The translations under genes were made by a program, and so were the position numbers. Source: Vermamoeba vermiformis (lineage: Eukaryota; Tubulinea; Echinamoebida). Taken from it: a DNA stretch of 40,949 nucleotides. The DNA lies in the NCBI GenBank assembly GCA_045837725.1, contig JBEWZL010000274.1:1-40949 (forward strand), written 5' to 3'. The notes under the pieces are model-generated. The model saw only the letters and a program-made list of their open reading frames with translations, was not told the origin of the DNA and made no database searches. Below are positions 10,532-22,897 of the stretch, piece by piece; the stretch's first letter is position 1, and every line of letters begins with the position of its first letter.

Positions 10532-13500
10532 ATGAACACGCGCAAAAAAATCATTCAATGGGCGCCTCATAATCCCAGCTATTTTGCGGTTGGCTCGACG
10601 GACTTAAGAATTTACGAGATCAAAGGAAAGGTACGTCACGAAAAATGCAACATTTTCATTAATTGTTATTTTGGTTGTATTATTTGGAAAATATTTATTT
10701 ACATATTTTAGTGATTTATTACAGCTATTTTTATGGTTACTAACTAATTCTGCTGATCAGAATGAAAACAAAACTCCTTTGCGTGGCATCCAGCAATATA
10801 TCGACGCTGCTAAAGGTAACAATAACAAAAATAAATAATATGTGCTAATATGTTGCAAAGAAAATTCATCAAAGAAAGAATCAAAGTCCATCTCGTTGTT
10901 CGGAGTGGCCGCTGATCCGCAATTTCAAAATTTGAAGGTAACTGTTTAATACTACGCTCACATGAATATGTGCCCATCGTATTTAATTTTGTTTTATATT
11001 TATCGGAGCACGATGATCTAAGGGTGTCCGTTCGTTGGACTAATTTCTGAAAATACAGCAAGCAATGCATTTTCGTAAATTAGCTTATAAATATTATTTT
11101 ACTACCGTACCTTTTTTTTTGGCGAATTGGCTCGAAGCTACATCCAAAACAAATATTTTACCTGCTAGATCACGAATAGTCTGAAACTTGCGCATAAATA
11201 ATTAATTTAAAATTACTAGTGTATGGCATGGAGTCCCGAGGCAGTAGACAATGAACCGGTTGTAGCGATTGGTCTTGCTAGTGGTCGTGTAGGCCTGACA
11301 CGATTTTCATTGAGCGGATCTGACCAGCAAAATAACACCAATAACACCAATCTCACAGCACCTATTACTACCAATACCAATACTACAGCTACGTCAACTG
11401 GAAACATTACAAAGTTGTTCGTGCCGCGACACGCACGTGCTTGTAACGCATTGGCGTGGAATCACGTGCACAAGAACTTGGTGGCATGTGGTTTGGAGAA
11501 AGTTCGATCCGATTATTCTTGCCTTATTTGGGATATCAATCAACCTGGCATGATTGCTAGCGAAGAAGGCGATGACATGTAAGTGGCACACTCATAACTC
11601 ATTTTTCGACCTTTTTATGCACTCATGAATTAACTATGCTTTACCTATTCGAAATTACTATTATATTATTTTTAAGTACGAGTACGAATAATGTTCCCAA
11701 AATATTTTTCTCGAGCCTCACATTGGAGGTTCATAACTTTTGGAACACAAAATTGAAATGTTTAGCAAGTTGTTTTATATGCCATTGACGGGTGCTATCG
11801 AAGCCATGCAGTGAGATCTCTAACCTCGTGTGTGGTCAAAGTGCATTCAATATCTTCATACGTTTCTTTTTTTTTTTGACGCGTAACTTACCTTGTTTTA
11901 CAGGGGCTCGAAGTCAGGCGTGTTGAGCAATTCAGCCGCTGATGTGTTCAATGTCATGGCCACTTCAACTGTTGAAAAAGTTGAGCGTGCTACGGTAAGT
12001 CATAAATGTAAATCGTTATATCATGATTGGCACGTGTCTTATGTACCTTTTCAGCGCGAGTTTGCAAACTCTGAAGCAACAGTAGCGTTGGCCTGGTTGC
12101 CTAGCAATCCATTGTGTTTGGCTACTGGTACTGGCACTAAGTGGCTCCGTATATACGATTTAAGAGCTCCATACAAAGCACCGAAATCAGCCGTCGCACA
12201 TTCCAAGGCAGTGTACGGTGTGACATTCGATCCATTCCACGAAGATCGATTGGCAACCTTCTCTGAAGATGCAATAATTAAGATCTGGGACCTGAGGCAA
12301 TTAAAAGACCCGGTAGGTTATCATTTCATTCGCCCGTGACAGTTTCACTGACCTAGCCAGATTTTGTCGTTGAATACCAACTCGAAGGGTCTCGTACAAA
12401 TTGAATGGTGTCCCACACGAGCGGGAGTCTTGGCCGTGATCGGAAAAGAAGAGAGCAGCATTCGGTTGTGGGACATTAAAGATTCTTACAGTCAACTCAA
12501 TGCTGCTAGCAAGGACGGCGTTGAGCCTGCCATTACTGAAGCACTGACAAAGCCTTCACGAAGTAAGCCATAATCAGCTTTTTGATACCAATGTATTCTA
12601 ACCGTCCTCTTAAGGCTATGACACGAGTGATGTAGTCGTGTCTGTGGGCTGGTCTCCTTTCTTAGACTTCAAACTAGCAGCACTGACCAACGGTGGTGCT
12701 GTCGAAATTGCAGCGCTGCACGCGCCTCTTGGCCTCTCAATCGGTGCACCACTGTCATTGGCTGTGGCAGACGGTCGAGCAGTTTGGGAAGGTGTTGCAA
12801 CGCCTAATGGTGAAGCAGATGACATTTCCACGACGATGCGCATGCGTGCCGAGTTGGGTTACAGCGCTGATGTAAGTTCAAGCCTATTATCACTGATGAT
12901 CGTGCACGTGTTAACCTCTAACTTCTTGCAGCTCAAAATTAACAAGGACCTGTCAGCTAAGTTCAAGGACGATCAATTAGAGTACATTTGGAATTGGTTA
13001 TATAGTAAGAATTGCCGTAATATTGTTGCGTAATACTAACGATGTCTTAGATGTCAAACATATTTATAACTGGGGACGGTCTGGCGAAATTAAAGGCATC
13101 TACAGTATTATTCATATGAGCCGTGAACCATCGAGTAAGTGCTGTCTGTCATGTTTTCACACAATAGTCGTACTAACTACCCGCTCTTGAACAGAGGAAG
13201 AAAAAGGTGCCTTTGACAAAGTTGTATTATACAAGTCAGCAGAACGAACTTTCTGTGAGAAGCTGTGTGGCTGGGGATTTTCAGGCGACGTGCAGCTCGA
13301 AGCGAGGTTATCACAGTAAGTAAAGTCTTTCGTGTCTTGATTGCGACCCAAACTAACTGGACTGACGTGCAGACTCGAAGACGAGAAGCAATTTGAAAAG
13401 GCTGCAGCATTGGCAGTGTTCCATTTGGACATTAAACGTGCCATCTTGTCGTTGAACAAGGCACCAAACACCGAACAAGCCATGAACTTAAAGTTTATAG

Positions 13501-14608
13501 GCATGGCACTGGCTGGCTTCGGAACGAACCCTGATAGACTGTGGCGTGAGACTTGTCAACCATTCGTTGAAAAGTTGAAGGTAAACATTACCTGCACGCA
13601 AGTGATTAACTTTCTAACTGTTTTGCAATAGGTTTCAAACCCGTATTTGTCAACGGTATTTGGCTTCTTGTGCAGCATTGGCGAGACGAGCTCTTACGAC
13701 AATGTTTTGGGCGATGCCTCGTTGATTTCATTGAGCGACAAGTTAGCCTTTGCTAATCGATTCCTTGACGACGAACGATTGAAAGCGTACATTGAACGTG
13801 TCAAGAAGCGCGTTATTGCTGAGGGCAACCTTCAAGGCCTGGGACTGACAGGCGTTGACTCATTGGGCCAAGGCTTGGACTTACTACAAAACTATTTAAA
13901 TAAGTAAGCAGTATTTATAAGGAGTAGAGACTTCGTATTCACGCTAACCATCGTATTAGTACGGCTGATATTCAAACAGTATCGCTCATCTTATCGCACA
14001 TTTCGAGCCGTAAAGTGAAAGACGCACGAGTACTCAAGTGGGTCGCGGTGTACAGAGATATGTTAGATCAATGGGGATTATGGAAAGAACGAGCCAAATT
14101 GGACGTGCAACGTGTTCCCACCTTGGATTCAAAACCACCAGCACAAGTACGTACAAACATCGATCGATAATTGCTTCATTACTAATAACTACCCGCTCAG
14201 GTGTTTGCCCGGTGTAACTTCTGCGGTCAGAGTCTGACTTTGGGTCGCGAGAGTCGAGGAGCCAAGTCACTAGCCGCGAGCAAAACACGACCTGGTGTGA
14301 CACAGTTCAGCACGAACAAAGCTCAAAATAACCCCGCGAAGATTAGCGCGTGTCCCCATTGCAAGAAACCACTGCCTAAGTGCTCGCTATGTTTATTACC
14401 GTTCAATGTTACACCACCAGATCCACGGCACCACGTGGCTAGCGATGGTGTCACGTGGCATTCAGGTCGTAATGAATTTGATGATTGGATCACGTGGTGT
14501 CAGAATTGCAAGCACGGAGGTCACGCTAAGCACATATTTGAGTGGTTTGAAACCCACAACGAATGTCCTGTCAGTGATTGCCATTGCAATTGTGTTTTGT
14601 ATAAATAA
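10532..14608 (+). CDS. MIOS: MIOS, GATOR2 complex subunit
   Basis: Fifteen exons: 10532-10630, 10761-10815, 10861-10937, 11220-11578, 11904-11994, 12055-12312, 12361-12562, 12615-12871, 12932-13004, 13051-13134, 13195-13315, 13373-13580, 13632-13903, 13960-14146 and 14201-14608. They total 2751 bases, or 916 residues; human MIOS is about 875. GATOR2 opposes GATOR1 and so activates TORC1 at lysosomes when amino acids are present. The N-terminus MNTRKKIIQWAPHNPSYFAV resembles animal MIOS. WD repeats include FVPRHARACNALAWNHVHKN and FSEDAIIKIWDLRQ. An alpha-solenoid follows. The last exon carries a zinc-binding RING-like end with Cys pairs CNFC, CPHC, CSLC and CQNC, then CPVSDCHCNC. An Asn/Thr-rich insert sits in the first propeller blades. 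Two larger introns (10938-11219 and 11579-11903) show no other feature. It is convergent with the kinase-like gene downstream. Confidence 0.95.
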
Positions 14609-14863
14609 AAGAACCAACAAACATAGACAGGCTCAAAGAAATTATCACTGCATTTATTAAATTAAGCACCATAGCACCCAGCAAACGAGGATTGAGCTGC
14701 AACAACAACTGTAATTTGCATAGATATTCCGCAGCGGTTCAACTTCGATACTTTACTTACTACTGAAATGTTGACTACCTCAGATCAAAGAAGAATGGTT
14801 AACGCAGAATTACGATCTTGACTATAAAGAGCGGCGAACTTAGCGTGCACACGCGTCCTCTTG

Positions 14864-15660
14864 TCATTCTATCAACAAATGAGTGAACTCAAGCAGTGCT
14901 TCTTCAACGTTGAGGCGCTCCGTCCACTCTCGAACAATCTGCGCATGGTTTTAGTGTTTAATGCATCCATAAAGACTTACCATTTTGTTGATAATATCAG
15001 TTACTTCAGTCGTTGATTGACGCCATTTGTTCAAGTAGTACTCGAGAACTTTGCCAGCACTGAACACATCCGCAACAAATGTTTTGCGATAGTCTGGCGA
15101 AACGAAATCTTTCTGCCCAAACAAGTAGAAGCGATCACTGCTCCAGTCTTGCTTGATGAACTGAACGCAGTCATAGTCGATCAGCTGTATGAATACTAAT
15201 TAATACTAACCTTTTTACGCGCTTAAAAAATACTTACAATGAGATTATCCTCGTCGTTCCACATAATATTTGACGGAGCAATGTCACCATGAATCAGTCC
15301 ATACGAGTGAAGTGTCTTCACTGCTGTAAGAAGTTCCACTGCCATTCTGATCACGTTCTTGTTTCTTGGTTTGCGATGATATCGAGGCATTGTCATCACG
15401 ACTCCTGTGCACTCGTTGCATCGAAACATCTCGAATGAGAGCAAGGTTGGGAAGTGTTTCTTGCCACTCATCATTTGTGTCACGAAGAACTCGTGTGGAA
15501 TCAGCACTGTCAGATCATACGGACTACTTCCATTCCTGGCTTCGTTGGGGTTCATGAATGGAAGGCCAGTGAGCATCTTGCCGCATACTTTTCGTCCTTC
15601 AAGTGTGCCGAACAACACTCGCGGAACTTTTTTCTTCCTTTTAAGGCGATAAGAATTCAT
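14864..15660 (-). CDS. Atypical kinase-like protein with HGD/DYD motifs
   Basis: Exons 15238-15660, 14981-15184 and 14864-14938 (minus strand) give 233 residues from the first in-frame ATG. The frame stays open upstream to about 15825 but has no other ATG, so an extra 5' exon is possible. A compact kinase fold is visible. There is a beta1-beta3 region with a candidate lysine at 28 (VCGKML). The catalytic loop HGDIAPSN at 124-131 keeps Asp and Asn, with HGD in place of HRD. DYD at 144-146 replaces DFG. The key acidic residues are therefore present and activity is possible. The substrate is unknown. It lies just downstream of a second kinase-like gene on the same strand, so a tandem duplication is likely. 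I could not place it in a named kinase group. Confidence 0.7.
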
Positions 15661-15844
15661 CGAGGCTTGTCTCCACTTCACTCCTGATGAGTTTTTAAAA
15701 ATGTCGGTGAGCTTTCGTTGTTTTGTGTCACTCAGCAGTGAGTACGAATGTGCGTCTACTCTTTTCGAGAGACTAATTTCGTTGTGGCAATCCAACAAAG
15801 CTCTTGTCAAAATAAAAGTGAGTGGTCAGTTCAATGCACATGGC

Positions 15845-16778
15845 TCACACGTACTCGTAGTCAAAAGTGTTTGGTATTTCAGGAATGTCGTACACTCCTG
15901 TCTGAAGTGCTTTGATTGCATTGCTCGCTGACAGTCGCATTGATGGCTCGGGGTTGGTCTTTCGTTAAACGTGAGCGAAAAACGTGTTGGATCTCGAACA
16001 TAACGTACCAACACCTCCACAAGTCTCTTTAATTTTGTATTATTTGATCTATATTGCTTCATCCATTTTTTTATAATTCGTCCAGCGCGTACCATGTCGT
16101 AGAGGGGCTGGCGTCGGTGGCCGTCCTCAGTCCATACGCCGCCATAAACGGCGATGTCGGCGTGAAAGAAGCACGAGTTCCATGAAGCAATCTAGTAATA
16201 AATAATTAGATTAAGAAAAGGAACTAAATTAATAATATTCACCTTGATTTCACCGTTGTTCCATTCAATGGTTGAATCGTCAAGCTGCGAATGAACAGCG
16301 CCAATTTTATGAATAATTTCGAGCACTTGAAGAAGTTGAAGAGCCATATCAGTGACGCTCATGTGTTTGGGAGGCTCTTTTGAGTATTTTTTCAACTCGA
16401 AGTAAAAACCGCGAGAGTACGCGCGTTTCAGTTCGGCAAATCCGATCAGTTCTGGAACACCAAAAACTCCTTGCATCTCCAATAAAAAATATAATTCCAC
16501 CTTTCTTAATTCTAAAATTGAAAAGAATGTAAGAGATAATAAATCTCGTAGTTTAAAATTAAATAAATTTTCGGCGGATCGAACTTACTGCGCCATTCAA
16601 AATCCTTTTCGGTTGGTTTAGGTGGCTCTTTAAACAGCCACTCGTTATATTTTCCATTTTTTATGCCTTCTTTAATTCGTGCTTCGGCTTGTATAAAACT
16701 AACGCCGTAAAACTTGGCACTTCGAGGCAAATAAGCCAAATTAAGCTGTTCATAATTTGCTTTATGCATATTATTCAT
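15845..16778 (-). CDS. Pseudokinase paralogous to the downstream kinase-like gene
   Basis: Exons 16589-16778, 16243-16511, 16009-16191 and 15845-15958 total 756 bases, or 251 residues. The fold matches a kinase C-lobe: VLEIIHKIGAVHSQLDDSTI occupies the catalytic-loop position. The C-terminal part reads LTNPEPSMRLSASNAIKAL, resembling the last helices of protein kinases. HRD has become HSQ (about 137-139), and the DFG position reads ASW (about 155-157), so catalysis is very unlikely. The fourth exon needs the intron 15959-16008, without which the frame runs into unrelated sequence. No glycine-rich loop is seen. It probably acts as a scaffold or regulator, perhaps of its neighbour, but that is inference. 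Confidence 0.72.
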
Positions 16779-17174
16779 ATCGCCGATAAAATTACAAACC
16801 TTTTGTTACGTTGATTTAAATGTAAACCGGCAAGCGGCGGGCGGGAAAAATTTTCTTGCTAACAAGTTCCGAATTGGCGGCACATTTTCTAATGCTTTTT
16901 ACCAAACTAAAATATTACCATATTACAGAATTTTAGTAATATCTTTTAGCTACGCGTTAATCACTGATCTTGCTCCAGATGGCCAATCTTCATCGCTACT
17001 CTCTGAGCTGAGAGAGACTTCAATATTCCCCACGATCAAATATTAGCTTTCTTTTTCACGTGTGTTAGTGAAATGAGGATCGGAAGAGTTTGACAGGTCC
17101 AAAAATACTTCTAGAACATTGTCCGGTCATACGAGCACACAAAATTCAACCAAATACAACATGACATAGCAAAA
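16779..17174. promoter_or_regulatory. Divergent promoter, pseudokinase / receptor kinase 1
   Basis: A 396-base gap between outward-facing start codons. An E2F-like element (ggcgggcgggaaaa, 16836-16849; TTTTCCCGCC on the minus strand) lies about 60 bases upstream of the pseudokinase ATG. No gene was seen in the gap. Confidence 0.4.
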
Positions 17175-20100
17175 ATGAAATATTATAAACGTAAGTTAAT
17201 AGTTGATTATTAAGTGCTGTTCTAACTGGTCTGTAGTCCCGATCGCGTTGATTATTTATCTGGCTTTGACCTGTCAGCTCCTCACGGAAGGTAAATATTA
17301 GAAAATAGTATTATAATATTAACGCATATTATAGGATGTTTTGTCGACCAGTTTTTGTTACCGCACAACGCGATCTTGCCCACCATGGCAGTTGTTGGTG
17401 AAAATATTTTATTTGCCGGTGGATACATTGATAACCAACAGACACCCACAAATATAATCGATATTTATAACCCAACTACGAATAGATGGACCGTACATAC
17501 AATGTTCAAAGCCCGAGAAGGAATGACAGCTGCAGTAGTCGGATCAACCTTGCTCCTTGCTGGCGGATGGGAAAAATCTTCCTGGAACGATAATCAATTA
17601 GTCAGATCAAGTTTAGTGGAGATTATTGACTTTCAAAAGAACATTTCGTGGATGGCACATCTGAATTCCACTCGCCAAATTTCAGCTGTTGCTGCTGGAG
17701 GAAAAGTCTTATTTTACGACAAAGCGTCACAAATTACAACAATAGATATATTTGACTTAGCGTCGAACACGTCAGAAGTTGTGCAACGAGGATTTTACTG
17801 GACCGCATCTGCAGTTGGCAACGACATTCATTTCTTTACAAATTCAGAAGTAGATATTTATCATCCATCAAATAACACATGGACCAGCGAATCCCTCGGA
17901 ATAGACATTTTGGGAGATATAATTGACTCCTTTGTAATCAAAGGTGACATTTATTTGATCACTGCACGGAGCATATTTATACGAAGATACGGAACGACCA
18001 GATGGCAGCTAATCAGCTTAGGCTTCGGCCATATTAGCTACCGTCTCGTCCACTATGACGTGCTATATATGATGGTTGGCCCTAGTCGCACTAAGATCAA
18101 CACCGTGTTCACTTTGGACGGCCTAACGGGCAAACAACTTTCATGGGACTACGAGCCATACAACTTTGGCATTGAAGGCAGTGTTATCGCACATCAAGAC
18201 AAGCTCTATTTCGTTGGTTGGTCTGCTAATGCTATTCAACGAGTGTTCCCACAAGTGCTCGTGTACGATGCCATTGACACGCGTCATCGATTAGTCGCAT
18301 TGCCGAAGGACGACTATCAACTTCAACAAATGCACGAGCACAGAGGAAAGCTCTTTCTTGTCAACCGTGAAGCAGTGTCGCCATCAGCCTTCGTCTACGA
18401 CCTGTTGCTTGACAGCTGGCACTCGGTCGACTTTGATGACCCGAGAAGTGGCGTTATGATCACTTCTTCTGGCAACCAAGTCGTGTTCTACGGAGGAACG
18501 TACAGCCCATACAACGCATCCAAGTCGGTCCATGTCTACAACACTGACACGGATCTTTGGGCCCACTACAAAACCAGCGTGTCGGGCAAATTCGCCGTCG
18601 TGCGCAATGGTTGGCTCATTTTCTATGGCAACATTTACGGAGAACCAACACCGCACGTGGACGTATTTAACATACAATCTGAGACCTGGACAGCACACTC
18701 GTTAACTAATTCAGCGTCCGACTACTTCACGGTGATATTCGACACTAAAGTAGCGCTATTGGCAAAAGATGTCATCACGAGCATTGACGTTTTTGACACG
18801 TCAACTCAGCTATGGACCGAGTTCTACCTTCAAACACCGCGCTCTGATTTCACGCACATCTCAATCAACGGCATGATTTATATAGCCTGTGGCATCACTC
18901 TGGATCCAATGGCCTTCACAAACTCGCTCGAAGCATACGACTTGAAGTCACTGCAATTCGTTTTCGAGCGAAATCTCTCTGACGCCCGTGCCAAGCCCGT
19001 GGCTGCCGTGTCATTCCCATACGTTGTATTCGCTTGTGGGTCTCGCAATGGATTCCCGGTGTCTGCTATAGACGTGTACAACATGGAAGATGACACGTTA
19101 CGACAAACGACTTTCAGACGTCCAGAACTCATTGGATCCGATTTTGGTATTGCATCTGTTGGCGACACAATGTACATTAGATACAACAACTACTTATGGA
19201 TGCTTCGGCTGCGCACTCTCGAGCTGACACAACCTGTCGCTACGCCGTTCATGGCTGGCGGACGAAATTTCGCTATTGGAAACAACCTCGTCTTCTACGG
19301 CCAATCGGATTTTCTGGAAGTGTTTTATTTCTGGGAAACTACGACTAACGAGCACTTTCAAATGGCCACGCCGTACCTCAGCGAGTACACGCAGTCCACA
19401 TTAGTATGGAAGAACTTTTTGGTCATATATTTGGGGGATCTCGTCATCATCGAACTTTCAACCGTCTGGACAGGCCTCACAGACCGTGATTTGTTCATTG
19501 GTGAGACGACGACACTGGCTGTGGACGCTGTTGGCAATGGCCTCGAGTACTTTTGGTACCACGAGAACACCAAGCTCGAGGAAGTGCGTCCGTTCTTGTT
19601 TTTGAACACGAGCTCGCCTGATTTCAGAGAGGGCCGTTACTGGTTGGCGATCAAGGACCACTGTCGCTCGTACATGGAGTTGTACTCAAGAGTTGAACTG
19701 CTTGGTCCACCGACTTTCGAGTCACAATTGGACAATCGTACTGTGCTTTGTAACGCCACAGCCCTTTTGTTCCAGCTCAATACGGACGGCAGAAATGTCA
19801 GCTTGGATTGGACGATCAACAACGAACACAGAAGTAGCGTTGTCAACTCGACTTTTGTCCTGGATCTGCGCCCGCTCACATGCGACTCAACCAATCAGCT
19901 CTGTGCCACAGCAACGAACCCGTCAGGTTCTGTCAGCACGTGCAGTAACATTCACCTGGCTAGCTTAGGATCTATATTTAATGGTCCAAGAATGTCACCT
20001 GAACTGCAACTTCGATCGGTCGGCTCGTACGTCACACTTCGTGTTGACATATTGGATGACAGGTGCAAAAATCATACCTGGTTCGTTGACTCTGAAGAGC

Positions 20101-21715
20101 TAGGCTCGTTCGAGGCTTCATTCAGCGAGCTTGAAGTCCAGTTGGAGCGAAACGTAGAAAGTCAGAGATACATCGTGACCACGACATGCGATGGCTCGAA
20201 TTTGATGTCCGCGCCACTTATCATCACTTTGTCACCTTTGCCGGCGTGGGGTCTGGCCGCCATTGTGATTCTCGGTGCCGGTATTATTGGCGGTGCAATT
20301 GCCGCGGGTGTCATTGTTCGACGAAGATTCAAGCAGGGCAAAAAGCAAGAAGTCGAGTTGAAGACAATGCTCAACAAGGCTAAGCAAGAGGTCCTGACCA
20401 AGAACGGCACCACGATTATCAGCACAACGAGTTGGGAATGGTCGCCTGATGACGAGCACATGTTCTGTCCTATCGACAAGTTGCCTGTCACCATCGACTT
20501 GTCAAACCTCGGCTTCAATCTGAGTGACCCTATTGAAGTCAATATTTGGACTCAAGGCACCATTGTCATTTCGTCCAAGAAGGCCTCAAAGAGTGCACTG
20601 CCGTTCTCATCATTATTGCACCAAAGTCTCATTGATGACGAGATTGATATCTACGTGCCGAAGTCGCCAAAGTACGAGCTAGAAGTCAATCCTCTGTCAT
20701 TCAGGGTCTCTGACGGATCAGTTACAACTCTCAACGTCTCAGCGATGATGAAAATGACGACTAAGGCGAAGATTCCGCTCGTCATCGTGATGGAAAAGAA
20801 GAAAATTTATTCGTCGATTGACTTGGTCTTGCGAAGCAAACCATCGCCTTGGATCGATCTTGACAAGGTCAAACTGACTGGTGAAGTACTTGGCCAGGGA
20901 GGGTAAGTTGACGCAATGCTTTATTCTTCAAAGTTATTAATCGTGTTTGTAGATTTGGTGTCGTTAAGCGAGGTGTCTACAAAGGCCAAGATGTCGCTGT
21001 CAAATTGCTCTTGACGCAAGATTTGATCGACGAGACGAAGAAAGAATTTGAGCGAGAAGTGTCACTCATGAAGAACTTGCATCACCCGAATATTATTCAG
21101 TTCATCGGTGCCTCTAACGTCGAAGGCAAGCTCGCCTTGGTCACGGAGTTTGCGCCGCTTGGAAGTCTTGGAACGCTGTTGGAACGAGAGTTCATCCCGT
21201 ACAACATCAAACTTGTGATCGTGCTCGAGATTGCTCGTGCTATCAAGTTCCTTCATTCGAACAATATCATCCATAGAGACGTCAAACCACAGAACATCCT
21301 CGTGTTTTCGCTCGAGCCCAAAGCCACTGTTCACGTCAAACTGACCGATTTTGGCACGTCAAAGTTCGTGCCTGACACGTCCTCTGTTAACATGACAAAG
21401 TATACTGGCACAGCGAAGTACATGGCCCCCGAGACCTTCGGTGTGGATCCACGATTCACGCTCAGCGCAGACATTTACAGCTTTGGCTTGTTAGTATGGG
21501 AAGTCATCACAGGCCAGGATGCATTCTCGGAGAAACAATACATGTGGCAATCAAAAATCGAAGAATTCGTATTGTCTGGAAAGAGAATGCCTATCCCTGA
21601 AGAAATGGACCCTCGACTAGCCTCAATTATCGAACAATGTTGGGGCCAAGATCCGGCAAAGCGCCCGTCCATGACTCACGTAATTCAACAACTTTCAGCA
21701 CTTGTGTACGGATAA
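17175..21715 (+). CDS. Kelch-Ig-TM-TKL receptor kinase 1
   Basis: Exons 17175-17190, 17237-17290, 17335-20902 and 20953-21715 total 4401 bases, or 1466 residues. The two tiny 5' exons supply a signal peptide (MKYYKLPIALIIYLALTC). Residues about 35-720 are diverged kelch-type beta-propeller repeats, with GG pairs such as LFAGGY and LLAGGW and later Trp residues. Two Ig-like modules follow (about 730-985), the second with CNATALLFQL and a Trp in LDWTIN. A membrane helix lies near 993-1017, then RRR. A beta-rich cytoplasmic module spans about 1055-1205. The kinase has Gly loop GQGGFG (1210-1215), Lys1230 in VAVK, HRD 1320-1322 and DFG from 1345, so it looks active. The sequence style (HPNIIQFIGAS, DFGTS) is TKL. 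The last intron splits the Gly loop. It faces its paralogue tail to tail. The ligand is unknown. Confidence 0.9.
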
Positions 21716-21943
21716 ACCCGCTTGTATTGAATGGCTATGCATAGTTCCCGACCATATCATCGACGGTTAGTTTTTCCATTTTTAGGCATCCAACAAAAAT
21801 CTATTTTTAGTCAGTACAAATTTTAAATCTTAAAGAGGTTTGTTTATATAAGCCCATTTGACGTTTATTTACTCGATCGCGGGGAAGCCATGTTTTCAAC
21901 GTGCTTTTCGCAAAGGTTGACAAACGCATCCGTGCGAGCTAAT

Positions 21944-22601
21944 CTAGAACAAAGCAAGAACGGCAAGCAAGGAGGCCAAAGAACCGATGACGATGGAGCT
22001 AGCATCAGACTTCTTGCAGAAGGCAGTAAGGTAGTCAGTGCCGATGGTGGTGCAGGTTGGACCAGCAGCAGTGGACTCAGCCTTCAAGTCGGTGCAGTTT
22101 GTACCGGTCTTGACAATAATCTCGCCCTTGCTGTTGCAAGCACCAAGACTGAAGCTGACATCACCAACCGCGTAGCACTTGTCGGTGTCTCTCACTAAAC
22201 AAACTCGATCAGCAGATTCGTTTTAAAATGAAATTTATTTTCCTTACCAGCCATCAAAACCGTGGAATTTTGGCACTTGTTGTCGGAGTAGCCAATAATA
22301 CCGGTGTATTGGTCCTTAACAACGAGAGTCTGGGCGGCTAAGCAAGCATCCTTAACCCAGAAATTACCGGCAGCAGTGCAAGTCGTAAGGGTAGAAGAGC
22401 AGTTGGACTATTTAAAAAAAAACAAGGGTAGTACAATATAGCAAGTGCGAAATTCAGCTATGTACTTACTTGAACTTGGATGTAACCACCAGAAACGTTG
22501 GAATCCGAGCACTTATCATCGCCGTAGAAAGTTACGACCCAGAAGTCCGCAGAAACTGCAGCGACGACGGTGAGGAGCAAGACGGCAAGTTTAACGTTCA
22601 T
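21944..22601 (-). CDS. Small secreted Cys-rich, probably GPI-anchored protein
   Basis: Exons 22470-22601, 22248-22407 and 21944-22194 total 543 bases, or 180 residues. The N-terminus MNVKLAVLLLTVVAAVSADF is a clear signal peptide. The mature part is short and Ser/Thr/Cys-rich, with about ten cysteines and several possible N-glycosylation sites (NVS, NCS, NST, NCT). The C-terminus is a hydrophobic tail with no cytoplasmic residues (SIVIGSLASLLAVLALF), preceded by SDAS, the usual layout of a GPI-attachment signal. I recognise no family. It sits alone between two tail-to-tail receptor kinases, 228 bases from one and 296 from the other. A role at the same cell surface is possible but unproven. 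Confidence 0.85.
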
Positions 22602-22897
22602 TATTGTTGCGGTGTACGTTAGAACAATAAAAACTGTTGTCGCATTCATTTTTTCGTTTTTATTGTCGCCTCTCACATGACTTTACGCAATTCCGAATCG
22701 GACAATAAACTAATAAAAACAACCTCCGTGCCAAACGATAGGCCTTCCGATTGTTGCCCTAAGTGCCTCAAGATAAATATCGGCAATTTGTGGAGGCGGG
22801 ATCTTTTTCCGCACTTTAGAAGCAGTTCTTGAACGAACAGCGCTATCTTGGCGCTTGTATTATTTAATACGTTAGGGTTGTTAAGCATATTAAGACC

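Noticed and set aside
15661-15827. N-terminal extension of the kinase-like gene upstream of 15660
   Set aside because: The frame is open, but the only starts available are non-ATG codons. A spliced upstream exon is possible but could not be shown.
20162-20542. Minus-strand open frame opposite the receptor kinase membrane region
   Set aside because: It lies fully inside the receptor exon, and the plus-strand frame has clear membrane-helix and domain content.
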